This document shows, in pieces, positions 11,291 through 24,125 of a stretch of 64,000 nt of DNA. The DNA is from Armillaria gallica (Eukaryota > Basidiomycota > Agaricomycetes > Agaricales > Physalacriaceae), in assembly GCA_037576215.1 (NCBI GenBank), contig JBANDB010000015.1, forward strand, positions 1 through 64,000. Reading direction: 5' to 3'. The translations under genes and the position numbers were made by a program. The notes beneath the pieces were generated by a model that did not search any database, was not told where the DNA came from, and worked only from the letters and a program-made list of their open reading frames with translations. Numbering within the stretch: the stretch's first letter is position 1; each line of letters begins with the position of its first letter.

Positions 11291-12486
11291 GAAGCCGTGC
11301 CCAATCATTGACACCCATCAACATCTACTCGGACGGGTCGCGATTACTTTGTAGCGAGACCACGAGTTTCTTCCGGCGGTTCCATACAATAAACAGTTTT
11401 TCTCCCATCCTTGGATTGGAGCCGCATTTGCGTTGGTTGACTTCGAATCCTGATCTGGGTGTGTTCCTTACAAGAGCTGTCCTAAATTTTGAGGCTGGTG
11501 CTACCACAGTTATTCCGGAATCGCGAGTTGTATGAGAACAAATTCACATTGCCTCATTCTCAGATCAGGCTGTTCATCATTTTGGGAATCGGTATTGCAA
11601 CTTACGTTATCCTCGATCCGAGTTCTCTCGTACACCCACCTAATCCACGACGACTCGGTCGTTTCCATTGGTGTCGTATTCCTCCTTCCCTCGTGCCCAA
11701 GTCTGCCTAAAGTCGGCGGCTATTCTCACAGCCGAGTCTTCTTGGACCGATGTTGTTGTCATCACATAGCGTTGCTTTGATGCAGTCGTCCTCGTGCATC
11801 AGCATGGGGATGTACATATTGAATAGAAGCTGTATCCCACATGGTGTAATCGGTGAACTCCATCAACAGCACTAGAAGCTTCACTCGGCGCTTAAGTCGC
11901 AGTGCGCTTGTTCCGTTGACGAACTCATTGCAGACAGATTATTCCTCATACAAGGTGGCCAATGTGAATCATGTGATCGAATTCAATCCGAACTGTCTGG
12001 TTCTAAAGGGACAACGTTACGTCGTTAATTCCTCAGATGACATCTTGACTTGTTTTGGGTCGAGCTTTGCGAACGGGTAAGTCGGAGGTAGAACTTCGCC
12101 GTTTGAGCGCTGATCATCATCACAGCCTTTGGATGATGCTTGCTGTGTGCGTGGAGTTCCGATATATTTCAGGTGCAAAGGAGAAAGGACTATTATTCTC
12201 TCCTTGTAAATACGACATGCAGCATCGAGACCGAGAGTGGAGGTCATTTATCCACGACTTTGAATGCGCTCAAAACACGAAACAAACTGCAATAACATTT
12301 TTTCTTGTTTGATCATTAGCAAGCGCCGTACAGCATGTGGATACTGGTTCGAAGCCTCAATATCAGGCCTGAGAATGCTGTGGCGATGGCCTTACTTGAA
12401 GTACAATGCACAATGCGATGACTTCATGCGCATTTGGTTATCAGCCTCTTATGCCTCTACTAGTAACTCGCTACACGTCTGACTGA
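11291..12486. other. unrecognised sequence upstream of HET gene 1
   Basis: A frame of 84 codons begins at 11281 (HLRWLTSNPDLGVFLTRAVL) and others follow at 11489-11780 and 11853-12080. Some leucine-rich segments could come from an F-box tail, but no F-box is present and the frames do not join by convincing introns. The last 40 bases or so (from about 12447) match the region just before HET gene 2. Confidence 0.35.
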
Positions 12487-14403
12487 ATGTCCGAGTCGAG
12501 CATGGATGCACTCAGAACAGGTATGTATATAGTCCCTTCCTTTCATTTGATCCAAACGCGCGTTCCACTGACTAATAAAAATCAGCAGCCTGCGAAGCCC
12601 TACAGGATTGGGAACAAGTAACAAGTGAATACCGGAAAGACGGTAGTGTAAGGATCTCACAATGGCATGGAAGGATACTTGATAACATCTTTCCAGGCGC
12701 TCATCAAGGATGTGGAGTTCCCGGAGGTGACGATCACCGCCCCCACAGAGACCGGCCAGGCGGAGGAGGAGATCGACGTTCCACTGCAGCGTTCCTACAC
12801 TGACACAAAACCTGTGATATCCGCCTCTCTTGCAAACACAATCTGCACTACACTCGGCCTTCAGGGCCTCTTGGAGGAACTAAACATCACTCTCCGAACA
12901 TCACACACCTTGGACACCCCCGTCCTCTCCTCCCTCCTTGAAGACTACATCACAAAGAACTATGACTTTGGTACTGCTTACGGCTTTCTCCGCCCAGCAT
13001 GGTACACCAAAGACTGGAGCTCAATCACAGACAGAATACGCGAATGTGAAGAGATGGACCGAGAGGTGCGACGACGCGCACTGCATGGAAGCGATATTGT
13101 TTGGCCGTATGTGCCCCCTCGGCGTGCATGGGATCTGTACAGCAATCGTGTTGTGCCAATATGGACCACTGGCAAAGAATATCTACATGCGATATCACAT
13201 GCTTGGGTGGACGAGAATGATCGCATGGACGTATGGACGTCCATCAATGGACGTGAATGGCCCGTGCCTATTCCGAAGGATACCAACCTCGACCTGATCC
13301 GCATTGAGATGCTAAAAAAGGGCTTGGAGTATGTGTGGTTAGATGTGCTGTGTTTAAGGCAGAAAGGAGGGCCGAGGGAGGATCTGCGTGTGGAGGAGTG
13401 GAAGCTGGATGTGCCCACCATTGGATCGATCTATTGCTGGCACAAGGTGTACTGTTACCTGAGTGGGCTGGGGCGGCCTCTCCGTGTGACAGAGGACTAC
13501 TTTGACAGTGATCGTTGCTGGTTTAATCGTGCCTGGACGCTGCAGGAGATCGGAGAGGACGGTTATGAAATTTGCGGAGTTACTCGTGATGGCCTACTGG
13601 ATGCGAAGCCGAACAAGGACGGGAAATATGACACTGAGGTGCTCACAACATTTCGCCAGAAGCTGCGGGGCCTGAAGCGCTTGAACTTCCAAACATTTGA
13701 CGTGCTGGAGGAGATGCGGCGCCGGGTGTCGACGAACCCGGTGGATAAGATTGCGGCGATGGCGATGCTTATGTGGTCATCCACAATACCAGCATACTAC
13801 GAGCGCCAGTCTGTCGAGGATGCATGGACAGCCTTGATAAATACGACTGGTGACCGCATGCGGGGGGATCTATTCTTTTTTTATCCAGAACCGGGAAATG
13901 CAGGTACAAAATGGCGACCGTCATGGAACCAAGTTCTGGAGAAATCTCTGCCTAAGCATGATATACGGCGGCACGCATATATGTGCGTTTCGAAGCGTAG
14001 AGCGGCCGATGTTGATCGATATGAGGGGTTCTGCGTTGAAAACGGATTTGTGCGGAGGTTGGCTGCATTAGTCTTGCCAGGAACGCATAGATATGGGGAG
14101 TTGCTCGTCAAAGACGCACACAGGATACAGCATATGTTCAACATTACTGCAACGCACCAGTACCCTATACCCGAAGGCACCTATATGCTGATCGGACCCG
14201 ACGAAGTTTATTGGCACACCAGGTGCGAGAAACTACCAGGGTCCATTGAGCACGAGTGCGCGCGCCCGGTACCGTGGGTAGTCGGGCGAAGACTGTCAGA
14301 CGAGAGTTTCGAGAAACTGTCAGTGTTGACAATGGCTGGAGACGTAGCCAAAAGACTGTTGGATGTCATGGGCAGAGAAGAGCGAGACAACATTCTAGTA
14401 TAA
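12487..14403 (+). CDS. HET-domain (heterokaryon incompatibility) protein 1
   Basis: Model: exon 1 12487-12520, intron 65 nt, exon 2 12586-12647, intron 49 nt, exon 3 12697-14403, giving 600 residues. The phases agree (1, then 0), and the start MSESSMDALRT joins through EYRKDGS to ALIKDVEFPEVTI. HET motifs are clear: HAISHAW at about 196-202, EYVWLDVLCLRQ at about 243-254, and RAWTLQE at about 310-316. HET domains act in fungal non-self recognition that leads to compartment death; many are related to TIR-like folds. No NACHT or repeat domain follows, so the roughly 280-residue C-terminal part is uncharacterised. A very similar paralogue lies at 43.8 kb. Without upstream splicing, an internal ATG at 12667 would give 578 residues. 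Confidence 0.85.
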
Positions 14404-16689
14404 TGTGGGTACACCCTTTGTAGTCGTCTTCACGAGTTCATATTCCCGACTCGAACAACTATTGAATCCATCACTAGGTTACCAGTTCAATTTGTGTCCT
14501 CACATTTAACATCTATGTTTCATGTCTAGTACCCTACCAGATACCTTGTCAGATTTCACGGTATCCACCCCCGGTAATAAAAATGGCATACTGATAAACA
14601 AGTAGACGAGATGCATCGATGCAAGAAGCGCCGATTGCATGTATTCAATCAAGGACAGTCATCGCAAGATCGAGGGACTCTAGTGTCAGCATTCATACAC
14701 TATTAGAGGACGACAGTGAGCCAACTGTTAAGTATGCAAAGTCAAAAATCAATACTAACGGTCGCGGAGGAAATCTAGTCGGAGATCAATACTCCTATAC
14801 CTACAACTGCGCACTTTGTATGGGACGAACAACAGAGCCATGAAACTCTTCCGGATGATTAGCAACCGCTACTCTTACTTCAGAGGGACAGAGAGATCCT
14901 CGCATCCAGACATCAACAGTTCCAGAGATGTGTTTTCGACTGACGTATTGTGGCTTCATGTGTGCTCCTTTCTTGATCATAAATCATGAGCGCCTACGAT
15001 TAAAGGGTGGAGCAAAGTTCCCACCACGTTTCGCATGATATATCGTGCTTGCGTCGTCCTTCTCGGGAGCGTTTATAGAGTTTATACTCGATGCAGAAAG
15101 TGTCGACCAACACGCTGTCAGAACCTGGTGTTTGACACAACAACGTCAAGCGACAAGCAAAATCAAGGCGGATGGCTAGCGAGCTTGAAGTGACTCTGTG
15201 GTTGACCGTTCGCGGTCCTTGACTCCGGTAAGCTCATCATGTATGAGCTATTATTGCCAGCTAAAATATCTAAGATATACTGTATACGACGGTTAGTTCT
15301 GAGTTCTCGACAGGAAATCAGGAATTCACCTGGTAACATTTTTCTGGTCTCCCATGATGCGGTCCTTTCAATGCGACGTCCAATCTGTAGTGTACAATTT
15401 CTCGTTCACTTTGCTCCAACTCTTCTCGTCAATGAGAATTTAGCTCGTCGTCGCTGAGTGGAGGTAGTATTCGTTATATGGGAAAGCATACCTAGCTCTT
15501 AACCTGCTGTCGGAGGCGCCTGGACGTCGTCGCTTGGATCTCACTTAACGAAGCTTACTGATTAAGCTTAGCGACACGTTCGGGAGCGCATAGACATTTT
15601 CCCAGTTTAATGGTCTCTCCGCCTCAGGCCTGAGTCGGGGACAAAGACTAATCTCTGACTGACAAGGCCGGTCGCTCTGGAAACAAGAGCGAACAAGTCA
15701 CAGATATCCGGAGGTTCATACCCGGGAAGGTGCTTGATACGCTAAATGATTGGGAGATAAACACCACCAAGAGATTTCCGAGATGATTTACCTCAGTTTC
15801 GGGACGCATTATTATTCTTTCATGGTCAAGAGACAGCGTCGACGTGGAGATTCAAAGTGTTTCACAAGCGAGCGCATTCGGCAGCCTATTCTCTCTTCAT
15901 TTAAGACCGAAGTTGGTTAGATGTGTCGAGGCAAGGTAATAGTTAGTGATCTGCAGGAACGAGAGATGAGAATTCGAAAGAAAAAATAACGCGAGGATCA
16001 GTCGGCAGCTGGATATGAAAGAGTGTGTATACGTACCCGAAAGCACGGGTCTCTTGTAACCGCATATCGTCGAGCTGACTGTATACACGTCTTCGACATC
16101 ATCAGTTTCTCGCCAAGCGGCGAGCACCAGTTCTAAATTAAATAGTATGAAGATGATATGAATTCGTTCTTATTCAAAGTTACTGACCTTTCGACCCCTT
16201 CCGCGGGTTTCCCGTACCTGTGGGCAAGGGAAATCGACGCGTGGGAGAGGGACATACCGTAGGAAGGACATAGAAGCCACGGCATCTAATGCGGGTATTA
16301 CCATTACTGCTCCCGACCACGTAGAAGAAAGGCGTACCTTCGAAATAAGAGATAGAGCAAGTGGAGTCACACGGGCTGAATGCAATCTTAGAACGTATCT
16401 CGGCGTATGGGCTGTACAAGTCTTCAGTGAGCTGTATATTGATGCGACTGGGAGTGCATAAACAGAGCCAGGGCATCAAGAGCGACAAACGGAGTGGTGA
16501 ACTCTGAAATGATCATGACGAAAGAATGGAAGACTCAGACTGGAGATCACATACTATTCGCCAGCGAGATAGATTATCTGGGAAGTCGCAGTGGTCGTCG
16601 CTTTAGATTAGAGAGAGCGTAACTTTGGGGCAACGCTCCGGTACACTAAAAGCAGAAAGAGGCGGAGATTAAGCGCCTAGACTGTTGCA
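14404..16689. other. 2.2-kb segment absent from the duplicated block; no gene recognised
   Basis: The first 80 bases or so (3' flank of HET gene 1, through ATTGAATCCATCACTAGGTT) match the flank of HET gene 2, and the match resumes near 16695. The intervening segment is missing from the 43-47 kb copy. It holds only short open frames (for example 14619-14843, 15239-15457) and, at 15.9-16.5 kb on the minus strand, exon-like pieces with GGTACGT donors that may belong to decayed gene C1. No repeat or RNA gene was identified. Confidence 0.45.
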
Positions 16690-17760
16690 AGCTGAGCGTG
16701 GATGCGAGCAACGAAAAGGTTCCATCCTACCCCACCAGCACTACAATCGAGCCGAGTTTGTCAGGAACACTCCGAAATTTCGTCCTTGGTGACCGACCGT
16801 ATCAGTAGGCCGGTGGAAGAAAATCTTCCATGTAAGGAATGTAGGAACATGTTCCTTCGCTTCTTCCATAAGTCTTATCCTTCACTGGCGAGACGTCGGC
16901 GACGGCGTCGAGGATGTCGAAGGTCCAAAATGACGTCTTGCCATGGGTTTGTTTCTGAGCAGCTGACTTTCCCTTTCCCGTTTTGTTTCACAGTCAAAAG
17001 CACGAAAACTGGTGTATTGAGCCAACGCAGTGCTACATGGTAATATCATCTGTAGCCATATAGACCAGCGCCAAGTCGAGATGTCTACAGAAGAATCAGT
17101 CATCGGGAATGCGTAAGGGGCATGTGTGATTTACGTACGCGGGATATTACGTCGAGAATTGACATCTGCCCACTAAAAATCGTCTAACAAGCTGAGAACG
17201 TCGCTATAACCTGACTATATGCGCATCCCGGATATAATCTACACCTCGGTGAGCAATGAAGAACACCTAGAAGAACGATACATACCTCACCCTATTCCAA
17301 CGAGTGCCCTAAGAGTTGATTTCTCTCTACTTCTTCCTGCGTCGTCGTCGTCGAGACTATGTCGATATCGCGACCATTGTGGAACAAGGCGACCGCTGGT
17401 ATTTGACGATGAATAAAACGGCATTGTCTAGGTCCACTGACACACATCCGAATGCATAAAGTCAGCCATCATCGACCCCTGCTAACTCAAAGCGTCGTCC
17501 AGCATCAAACAAGGACTGTGTAGCCAAGAATGAAGCGGCCACCGCCAAATCGTGGACAGAGAGTGTGCCGGGGGCGATCTCTATGGGGACGTTGATGAGT
17601 TCTCCATCGACTAGCATGGTTTCTGGTTGCACGGCCGGCCGGCTCTTCGTCGTCGTCAGATCGGGGGCAGCATAGTGGTCGTTGTGGACAAGATGGGCGT
17701 CGGAGTCTAAATAGTATTGGCCCGGTCCGCTGAATGCCGCCATTTTACACTGCCACCACC
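16690..17760 (-). pseudogene. decayed intron-rich gene, copy C1
   Basis: The minus strand starts with a plausible first exon at 17743 (MAAFSGPGQYYLDSDAHLV), 93 codons long. Downstream, short exon-like stretches are interrupted by stops and separated by introns with GTGAGG/GTACGT donors and a CATATAG acceptor (about 17212). The whole unit matches 45930-46990, including an arginine-codon-rich block (GACGTCGGCGACGGCGTC) and the GGTCCAAAATGAC segment. Stop codons inside otherwise conserved exons differ between the copies, so both appear non-functional. The encoded family is unknown to me; some pieces are hydrophobic enough for membrane segments. Confidence 0.5.
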
Positions 17761-20700
17761 ATCATCCCGTAAACCGACCTCCCTCACGTCCTGACTGTAC
17801 GTCGAAAAGATATTATATGTAGACAAATATCTGATTTCCTATCTGCGATCCTCTGCAGATTTTTAAACTCGTCTCGTTCCCAATGTAGTCAGCAGCTGGC
17901 GCTGCACATTAGACATCGATTGTGGTATCAGGATTAGTGATGACACAGCGTTAATTGTTGCCTGTTGATATGACAGTATGAGAAATGGAACTCAATCCTT
18001 AATACTACATTAAGATCCTGAGGTCAAGGCTGCAATGGACAACAAAAGGAAGGTAAGAAGGAGGATGCATTGGTATCATGCAACCTGCGCATAACGGAAT
18101 GACTATTAACGGAGAGAATAGTCCATCACCATGAATTTCGATGCGTGTCCTGCAACGTACGTTCGCCAGGGCTTTGTTCGTTGCTCCTACTCGGGAGAAA
18201 TCCACCTTTCTACAGTCTTTGAGGACGAGATACACCTTCTCTACACCTGACTATGTGCGCTTCATCAGTAGACCACTGACAGGCAAAGGAAGATACACGT
18301 ATCCGGAGCAATTATTGCTTCCTTAGTGCTACAGGATACGTACTAGCCGTGACGGTGATCTTCATCAGACCGTTGTATCTGCATTTTCAGCGTCCGTACT
18401 GTATCACGACTGGCGTGTTAGATTTGTCTGACAACTCGAGTAGAGTGCCCTTACCAGAGTCTTATCGTCCTTCGGGAATTTAGGACCACGTCCTTGCCCA
18501 TCCTATACGTCTTGCTGAACGTAGACACCAGCAAAAGTCTAACCTGTCGCGTTTTCGTATTGCGCATACCATGATACCATTTCATAAAGTGCAGTATAAG
18601 CAGTGACTCAGGAAGGGAAAGCAGGAAAGCATGTACAACCATCGGCGAAACAAATTGATACCACCTCCCCCCCCCCATGGATGACTCTCACTGTTCGGTA
18701 AGTGCTTTCTTCGGTATCTGGGCATACGTGAGCGTAATTCTGTTATATACGCTTCATGAGACCGGCCAAAATAAGCATCAGAGAGCCACGCACTTTCTTA
18801 GGCGGGAATTTCTCACCGCATTGGATCCAAATGGCTCTCGACCTCGTCTTCGACTATTGAGCATTATTAGCCACTCGAGAACTATGTGTGAAGCTGTTGA
18901 GTATATTAACATTATGGTGAATACAAGAATACACTAACCCTTCCTGCTTCAACGAATTAAAGGGAACTTCGATCTTCCAGGATTCTCTTTGTTCTCTTTC
19001 CGTTTTCATATAATCCAACCAAAACTGAATGACAATCACAAGGAAAAATGCGCAAAAATCTGCGAAGTCAATATTCTACATGGATTGGCTCTAGGATCCA
19101 TTGAGTGACGAAATCCCTAAGGAAAGAGAAATATTCATACTCAACCCTAATTACCGACGTGACGCTCAGAAGAAGTCGGAACAGATCTTCTGGCTAGAGC
19201 CCACCACAGTCTCCTCTGCGTAGCAAAATCACGGTTTCTATAAATGGACGAACCATGAAACCTACGAAACGGTAAGACAAATATGGAAAGCCAATACTTA
19301 GGGTATACCTGTCTCTGCATGTAATGATCCGAAGTGTACAAGTCAAGGTCGAAACGTTCATATCCCAAGACATCCTCGAAATAACTGCGAAGTCCACCTG
19401 AGGTTTGCTTTCTCCGCTGTCGCCAATGCGAATACCTGTTAACAGGGTTAACCAAGGTCCAGACGAAGGGGCAGAAGCGACGTACCACATCGCGTGAATA
19501 TATACGTCACGGATGCTTGCTACCAGGAAATGCGACACGACATTGTACATCCCACGTTCGGTGCTATAAACACTCTTGCATTCTTCCGGGAGCCGAACGG
19601 ACGGTGAGGTAAGCAACGAAGAAAAGACCAAATCTCAACCTGATTCCTCCCGCTCAAGGTCAACGTTGTATCCGCTGCACATATACCCCGAGAGTCTGTC
19701 TGTCGAAGGAGTAAGGTCCGCGTCCTAGACATTGTGTAAGAAGACGTACGATACTAGCCAATTTGTTCCCGGAGAAAATAATGTATAGCAGCTAGCGTGT
19801 TCAGAAACGAACATACACCGCTATGCTGAAGTTTGAAGAACTTGAAGGAGCGCACGCGGGATCACAGCGGCTGCATATGAGCGGACGTCTAAGCATATGC
19901 TAGCACCAGATGTGGGAAAGACGCTGTCACTCCCATAATCCTCTCTGCGTAAGGCACTAGATATCCTCAAAATCTTGAATATATGTGCGTCAGCAGGTGT
20001 ATGCAGAACGGTACTGAGAGAACTACGTACTATTAAAAGAACTAAACAGGTTCCGACGAGGTTTCCATGATCCAATTTGAAGGAGCGGAATACTAATAGA
20101 CCTCTTGCTGGTACTCTCGTAATTCCTTCTCGCTGACTGCGGTGACTTGGGGCTAAAGTTGAGACTAGGCCTTAGGAGGGAGCGTACAATGAAGAGTGTG
20201 GCACCTCACCAAAGATCGCACGCATGGATGAACACTCCATTATTATAGCCGAGCCTCAGGATGTCCTGGTATTGTGTATCGCGCCGTTTAATCCTTTATT
20301 GGTTCTTGCCCTTTCGAAATAACGGGGCAAAGTCGTCCTAAGAGTAGCGAGTGTTAGGTAATTGGTCAGCTCGTATAGGACCGTCATCGTACTAATCTCT
20401 TACATGAACGTGTCCTACGCGAGAAATGCCGAGTTTTTCGGATACAGAGATAGCGGTACGGAGATTTGAAGGAGTGAAGCGAGATTTCATGTGACGGTAG
20501 AAGAAAGAGATTGCTCGGACACTCGGACCGATATGATCCGAACCTTCCCGCCTTCATTTCAGTGACAAGGGTCTACGGGGCTAGGTACCCTTGATCGTGC
20601 TGTACTTTGACGAAGTGGCGCAGAGTATCTGCTTCTCGTCCAAAAATAGCATCCGAGATCGAGCCCGCTAGACATTTAAACTGTGAAGCCTGCCTAAAGT

Positions 20701-21510
20701 TCGCTCGTACTCTTCTCATTATTTGAAGTCGTTTATCGTATTTAGGAGACGTCCGGCAGCTGGAACGAGGCGTATACACGGTCCGGGTCACATTGCACAG
20801 AACCTCTATCTGAGTTTGATGCCAGTGACGAACTGACAGCATACGAACCCGTGCGGTTATAGATTCCTGTGTGAAAATCTAAGGGATCCATTCTTGTAAT
20901 CTTTGACGCGATATTAGACGCCGCAAGCACACCTTGAACTGAGGCGATGGGAACTTAATACATGAGGGTTACAGCCCTTACGATGAGGTTACACAGCCGA
21001 TACGAAGATTAATTCCGAATAATAGCACAGAAGATATCGTCTGGGAATCGGGGCTGAAAGATCTGAGTAGCATCGCTGCGGTAAACGGAGATCGTGGTTA
21101 CGACGTCATTTTTTGGAGGGCGTTAAGGAACAGCCATCAGGAAAGAATCTTTGGTTGGGATTTGCTTAGGAAGGTACAAACTCCGCCAAGCGCCTAGCGA
21201 TATTTTCAAGTAGCCATACCAAAAGTATCACAGGACGTATATTCCTATTGAAAGAATAAACCTTGTTTACCTTTCACACCATACATGCAATGTTCGCCAC
21301 ATCAGAAAGCCAGAGAGAAGATGGCACATTGGGCGCGCCTCGTTGATAGCACCACCCCTTATGCTCCGTGTATGTGCTATATATTTTTGCGGCCAAGATG
21401 TCTGCTATAGCTACGAAGAAGTCTGAACAGCGCGTAACCTATCCTTTCGGGCAAGTCAGAGCAATGTATTTAGACACGAGTACCATTATGGAAGAGAGAA
21501 TTGAGCAGAA
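17761..21510. other. long gene-poor interval with minus-strand exon remnants
   Basis: No intact gene. At 18235-18255 the minus strand repeats the acceptor-like motif of decayed gene C. Overlapping minus-strand frames at 19147-19732 (up to 145 codons) have hydrophobic segments and ACGTACC (reverse-strand donor) sites but cannot be joined confidently. The rest has only short frames on both strands. Confidence 0.4.
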
Positions 21511-22832
21511 TTGTCACAGAACGAGAATATGCGTCTGAGTTATCGAGATTTAATAAAGGAGACGAGGTCAGCGGAGGAAGCAGTGCAGAGTGAAAACTCA
21601 AGAGGATCGATCATCGTGGAGATTGGAGGGCTTCGGTTGTATCCGGTCCGATTTCTTCTTTTGGCATCTCACTCCACTCTTTCCGAATCTTTCCATCGTT
21701 TCTTCTTCACCATCACTTTCCCCGCTAAATTGATCACTTTCTTGCCCTCGGGCGCGTCGGCACTCTCAATACGATGCCCAGCTCGTAGATCTGTTATGGT
21801 GAGTATATCTATCCTTGATGAGCGGCTGTATTCATACTTTTGCAGTAGGTGGGCACACTCCGAGTCCCAGTTGGATTCTGATTCTCATTGACGCGCAGGA
21901 GGCCTACAGCGTCTCCGAAAACAATGAACCAGAAATTTCAGCAGTCAAACCACCATGGGATAACCCACTTGAAGATGTTTCCATGCGACCTTGGTTATCC
22001 CAATGCGAGCAAAGAAGAATCAAGTACTGTGTTAGATGGCCTTTCATTATCTTCTTCTCCCATGGAACATCCCATCCCTTCAGGATATCTAGGAACATAC
22101 ATTTCAGGTGCGCCTATCGCTCATTTGTCACGTGCTCTCTCTGATGCGTCCACGCTTTTGAAGTACAACACGTTTCTTTTCCAGTGCCTTTACACGGAGA
22201 TCGCCGTGGATACCGGGGAAAATTAGGTCCTCGTGTCCTCTCGCACGTCAAATAGCAGCGTATGCGCTATTCCTACTTGTTCATGGCTCCGCAAAGTCTA
22301 CTAAGACGAGGCTCGTCTACCACCGTTGTTATAAAGCCGTAAAGGAAGAGAGGGATGTACAAGCGGAACCCTGGAACGATGTCTCCGATATCTTCCTCGC
22401 GAGGACTTTGCTCAGCTGATGAGTACACAGAGGCTGCGATGGCTTGCTGATGCGCAGAGAGAAAGAAATAGCGCATTGACATTGAGAAGTCAGGTTATTT
22501 TACTATTGATGTGGATAATTCGGTAAGCCTCATCTCTTTTCCGGAATGCTGTGTGGTCTAATCGTCTTTAGGCATCCATGAACATTCAGATTTACAGCTA
22601 TTGGACGGTTGAGTCGAAGGAGCTGAGCTGTAAAACAGTGTGGGAGAATTTCCAGCATAAGGTGTGTCTCTCTTTCGAACTGTTCGTGCTCGGTATTCTG
22701 ACAGACTCCGCAGGCATGTATGGCAAAACACCTGTGCTCATCTGTGCTTCACGTGCCCGAAAAATCTCGCCCTTGACTCAATACCGGATCAACCGAAACA
22801 ATGGCGACAGCTCACTAAATCCCAGACATTAG
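21511..22832 (+). pseudogene. unrecognised multi-exon remnant
   Basis: A series of plus-strand coding-like pieces with plausible GT-AG boundaries: 21511-21800 (LIKETRSAEEAVQSENSRG), a Ser/Pro-rich piece at 21888-22226, a piece near 22260-22420 in a third frame (SAKSTKTRLVYHRCYKA) ending at a stop, and a final piece at 22578-22832 (MNIQIYSYWTVESKELSCK). The pieces follow one another on one strand but change frame and contain stops, so this is either a decayed gene or one whose splicing I could not resolve. No domain recognised. Confidence 0.3.
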
Positions 22833-23189
22833 CACGTTCATCTCTCATATCCTGCTTCTATGGACTCTTCAAACGAAGATATTCAGGTCTTACCAAACAT
22901 ATATCCCTTCCGAAAATCATACATCTCGCTGTGGTCTGCTTATTTCTCTTGACCCGCCTGAAGACCGCAGTGAACGAAGACTGAGAGCATTTTCATTTTC
23001 ATTTTCATGTCTTTTAACACAGGTACCTCCCCCTCTGCTTGTCCTTCGAATTTTTTGGACTATGTTTGTGGATGCTGTCATTGAAAAGGTGCTGCGATTT
23101 TGGGGGGCGATGTGAGCAATCAATGATCATACGACGAAAAATGCGTGGACAACAACAGCTGTGCTCTGCTTGCAGGGTATGTCCCAGTT

Positions 23190-24125
23190 TATTTCATGGT
23201 TGAATTCATTTTCTCATCTTCCGCCTCATCAGCTGGGATATTAGTTCGGAGGCCCGAGAAACAGGATCCTGTGTTCACTGAGTTGACTTTGATCGCTGGC
23301 TAAGGCGGGACATGGAGTTGCTGGGATCGGGCACTACCAAGACCTGAGAGTTAGTCGGTACGGAGATCACGTAAAGCGTTACGAACGTTTGGATCAAACT
23401 ATCGGTGATACATGACCCTGTCTTTCCGTCAGCAATGAGTATAGATGCTACAATGTAGAAAGAAATTCAAATATACTATTTCGTGCAATAGTCTTTGTCT
23501 GAGAACTTCGCGAGGATGCTCGCAATAACGTCCTTCTTGATTGTCGTCCAGTAGTGCACGTTGCTCACAACGATCACAAGTCTCGGGACCACTGAGTGCT
23601 TGCGAGCTATCTCGAGCATCTTTGAGATCATATGGATGGCGAGGAAACCGGGACCGAGGACGTTCGTATGTAGACTAAGGAAATAGTTAGTTGTTGTCCG
23701 TTCATAGAAGAGGCCGCGTACGTTCTCTCCCGAGTCCCGATCTTCCACTTACTCGTACTCCCAAGTTGCTACGCCACATTCTGTACGAGGATATCCAGGC
23801 GTTCTAGTTCACGTTCAGCCCGGTCGGCAAAGGCGACGATGCTGCTGAAATTGGCGAGGTCGATGATCCATAGCTTCGCTTTTGTATAGTCAATCTCCTT
23901 CTGCACACCTGTGATAATACAGACCGTCAGTCGCCGCTGTAGATCTGATAAGTGTAATAACGTACGGGCAAGAGCATTCTTTCCCTTCGCTTCATCCCTT
24001 GCCGTCAACATCAATCGGTCAGGATTCGTTTTAGTAAAGTGCTTCTCAGCTTCGAATCCCATCCCTGCGTTGGCACCAATGAGGACGACGATCTTTCGGC
24101 TTAGGTCCACGGTGATGACGATGGG
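23190..24125 (-). pseudogene. short-chain dehydrogenase/reductase pseudogene, copy 2
   Basis: The 5' part is well preserved on the minus strand. The Rossmann start reads VDLSRKIVVLIGANAGMG (24110 downward), a variant of TGxxxGxG, followed after an intron by IIDLANFSSIVAFADRAE and LDILVQNVA. A second exon (23748-23476) carries LGPGFLAIHMI and LVIVVSNVHYW. The frame then meets a stop right after DYCTK, and the remainder down to about 23190 is recognisable only by alignment with copy 1 at 4.3-5.2 kb. There is no in-frame ATG before the first exon, only a GTG after a stop. The YxxxK active-site segment is absent. Confidence 0.8.

Noticed and set aside
12938..14414. Several open frames on both strands inside HET gene 1 (and the same at 44.3-45.7 kb)
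   Set aside because: Shadows of the HET coding frame, which alone carries the conserved motifs and is preserved between the paralogues.
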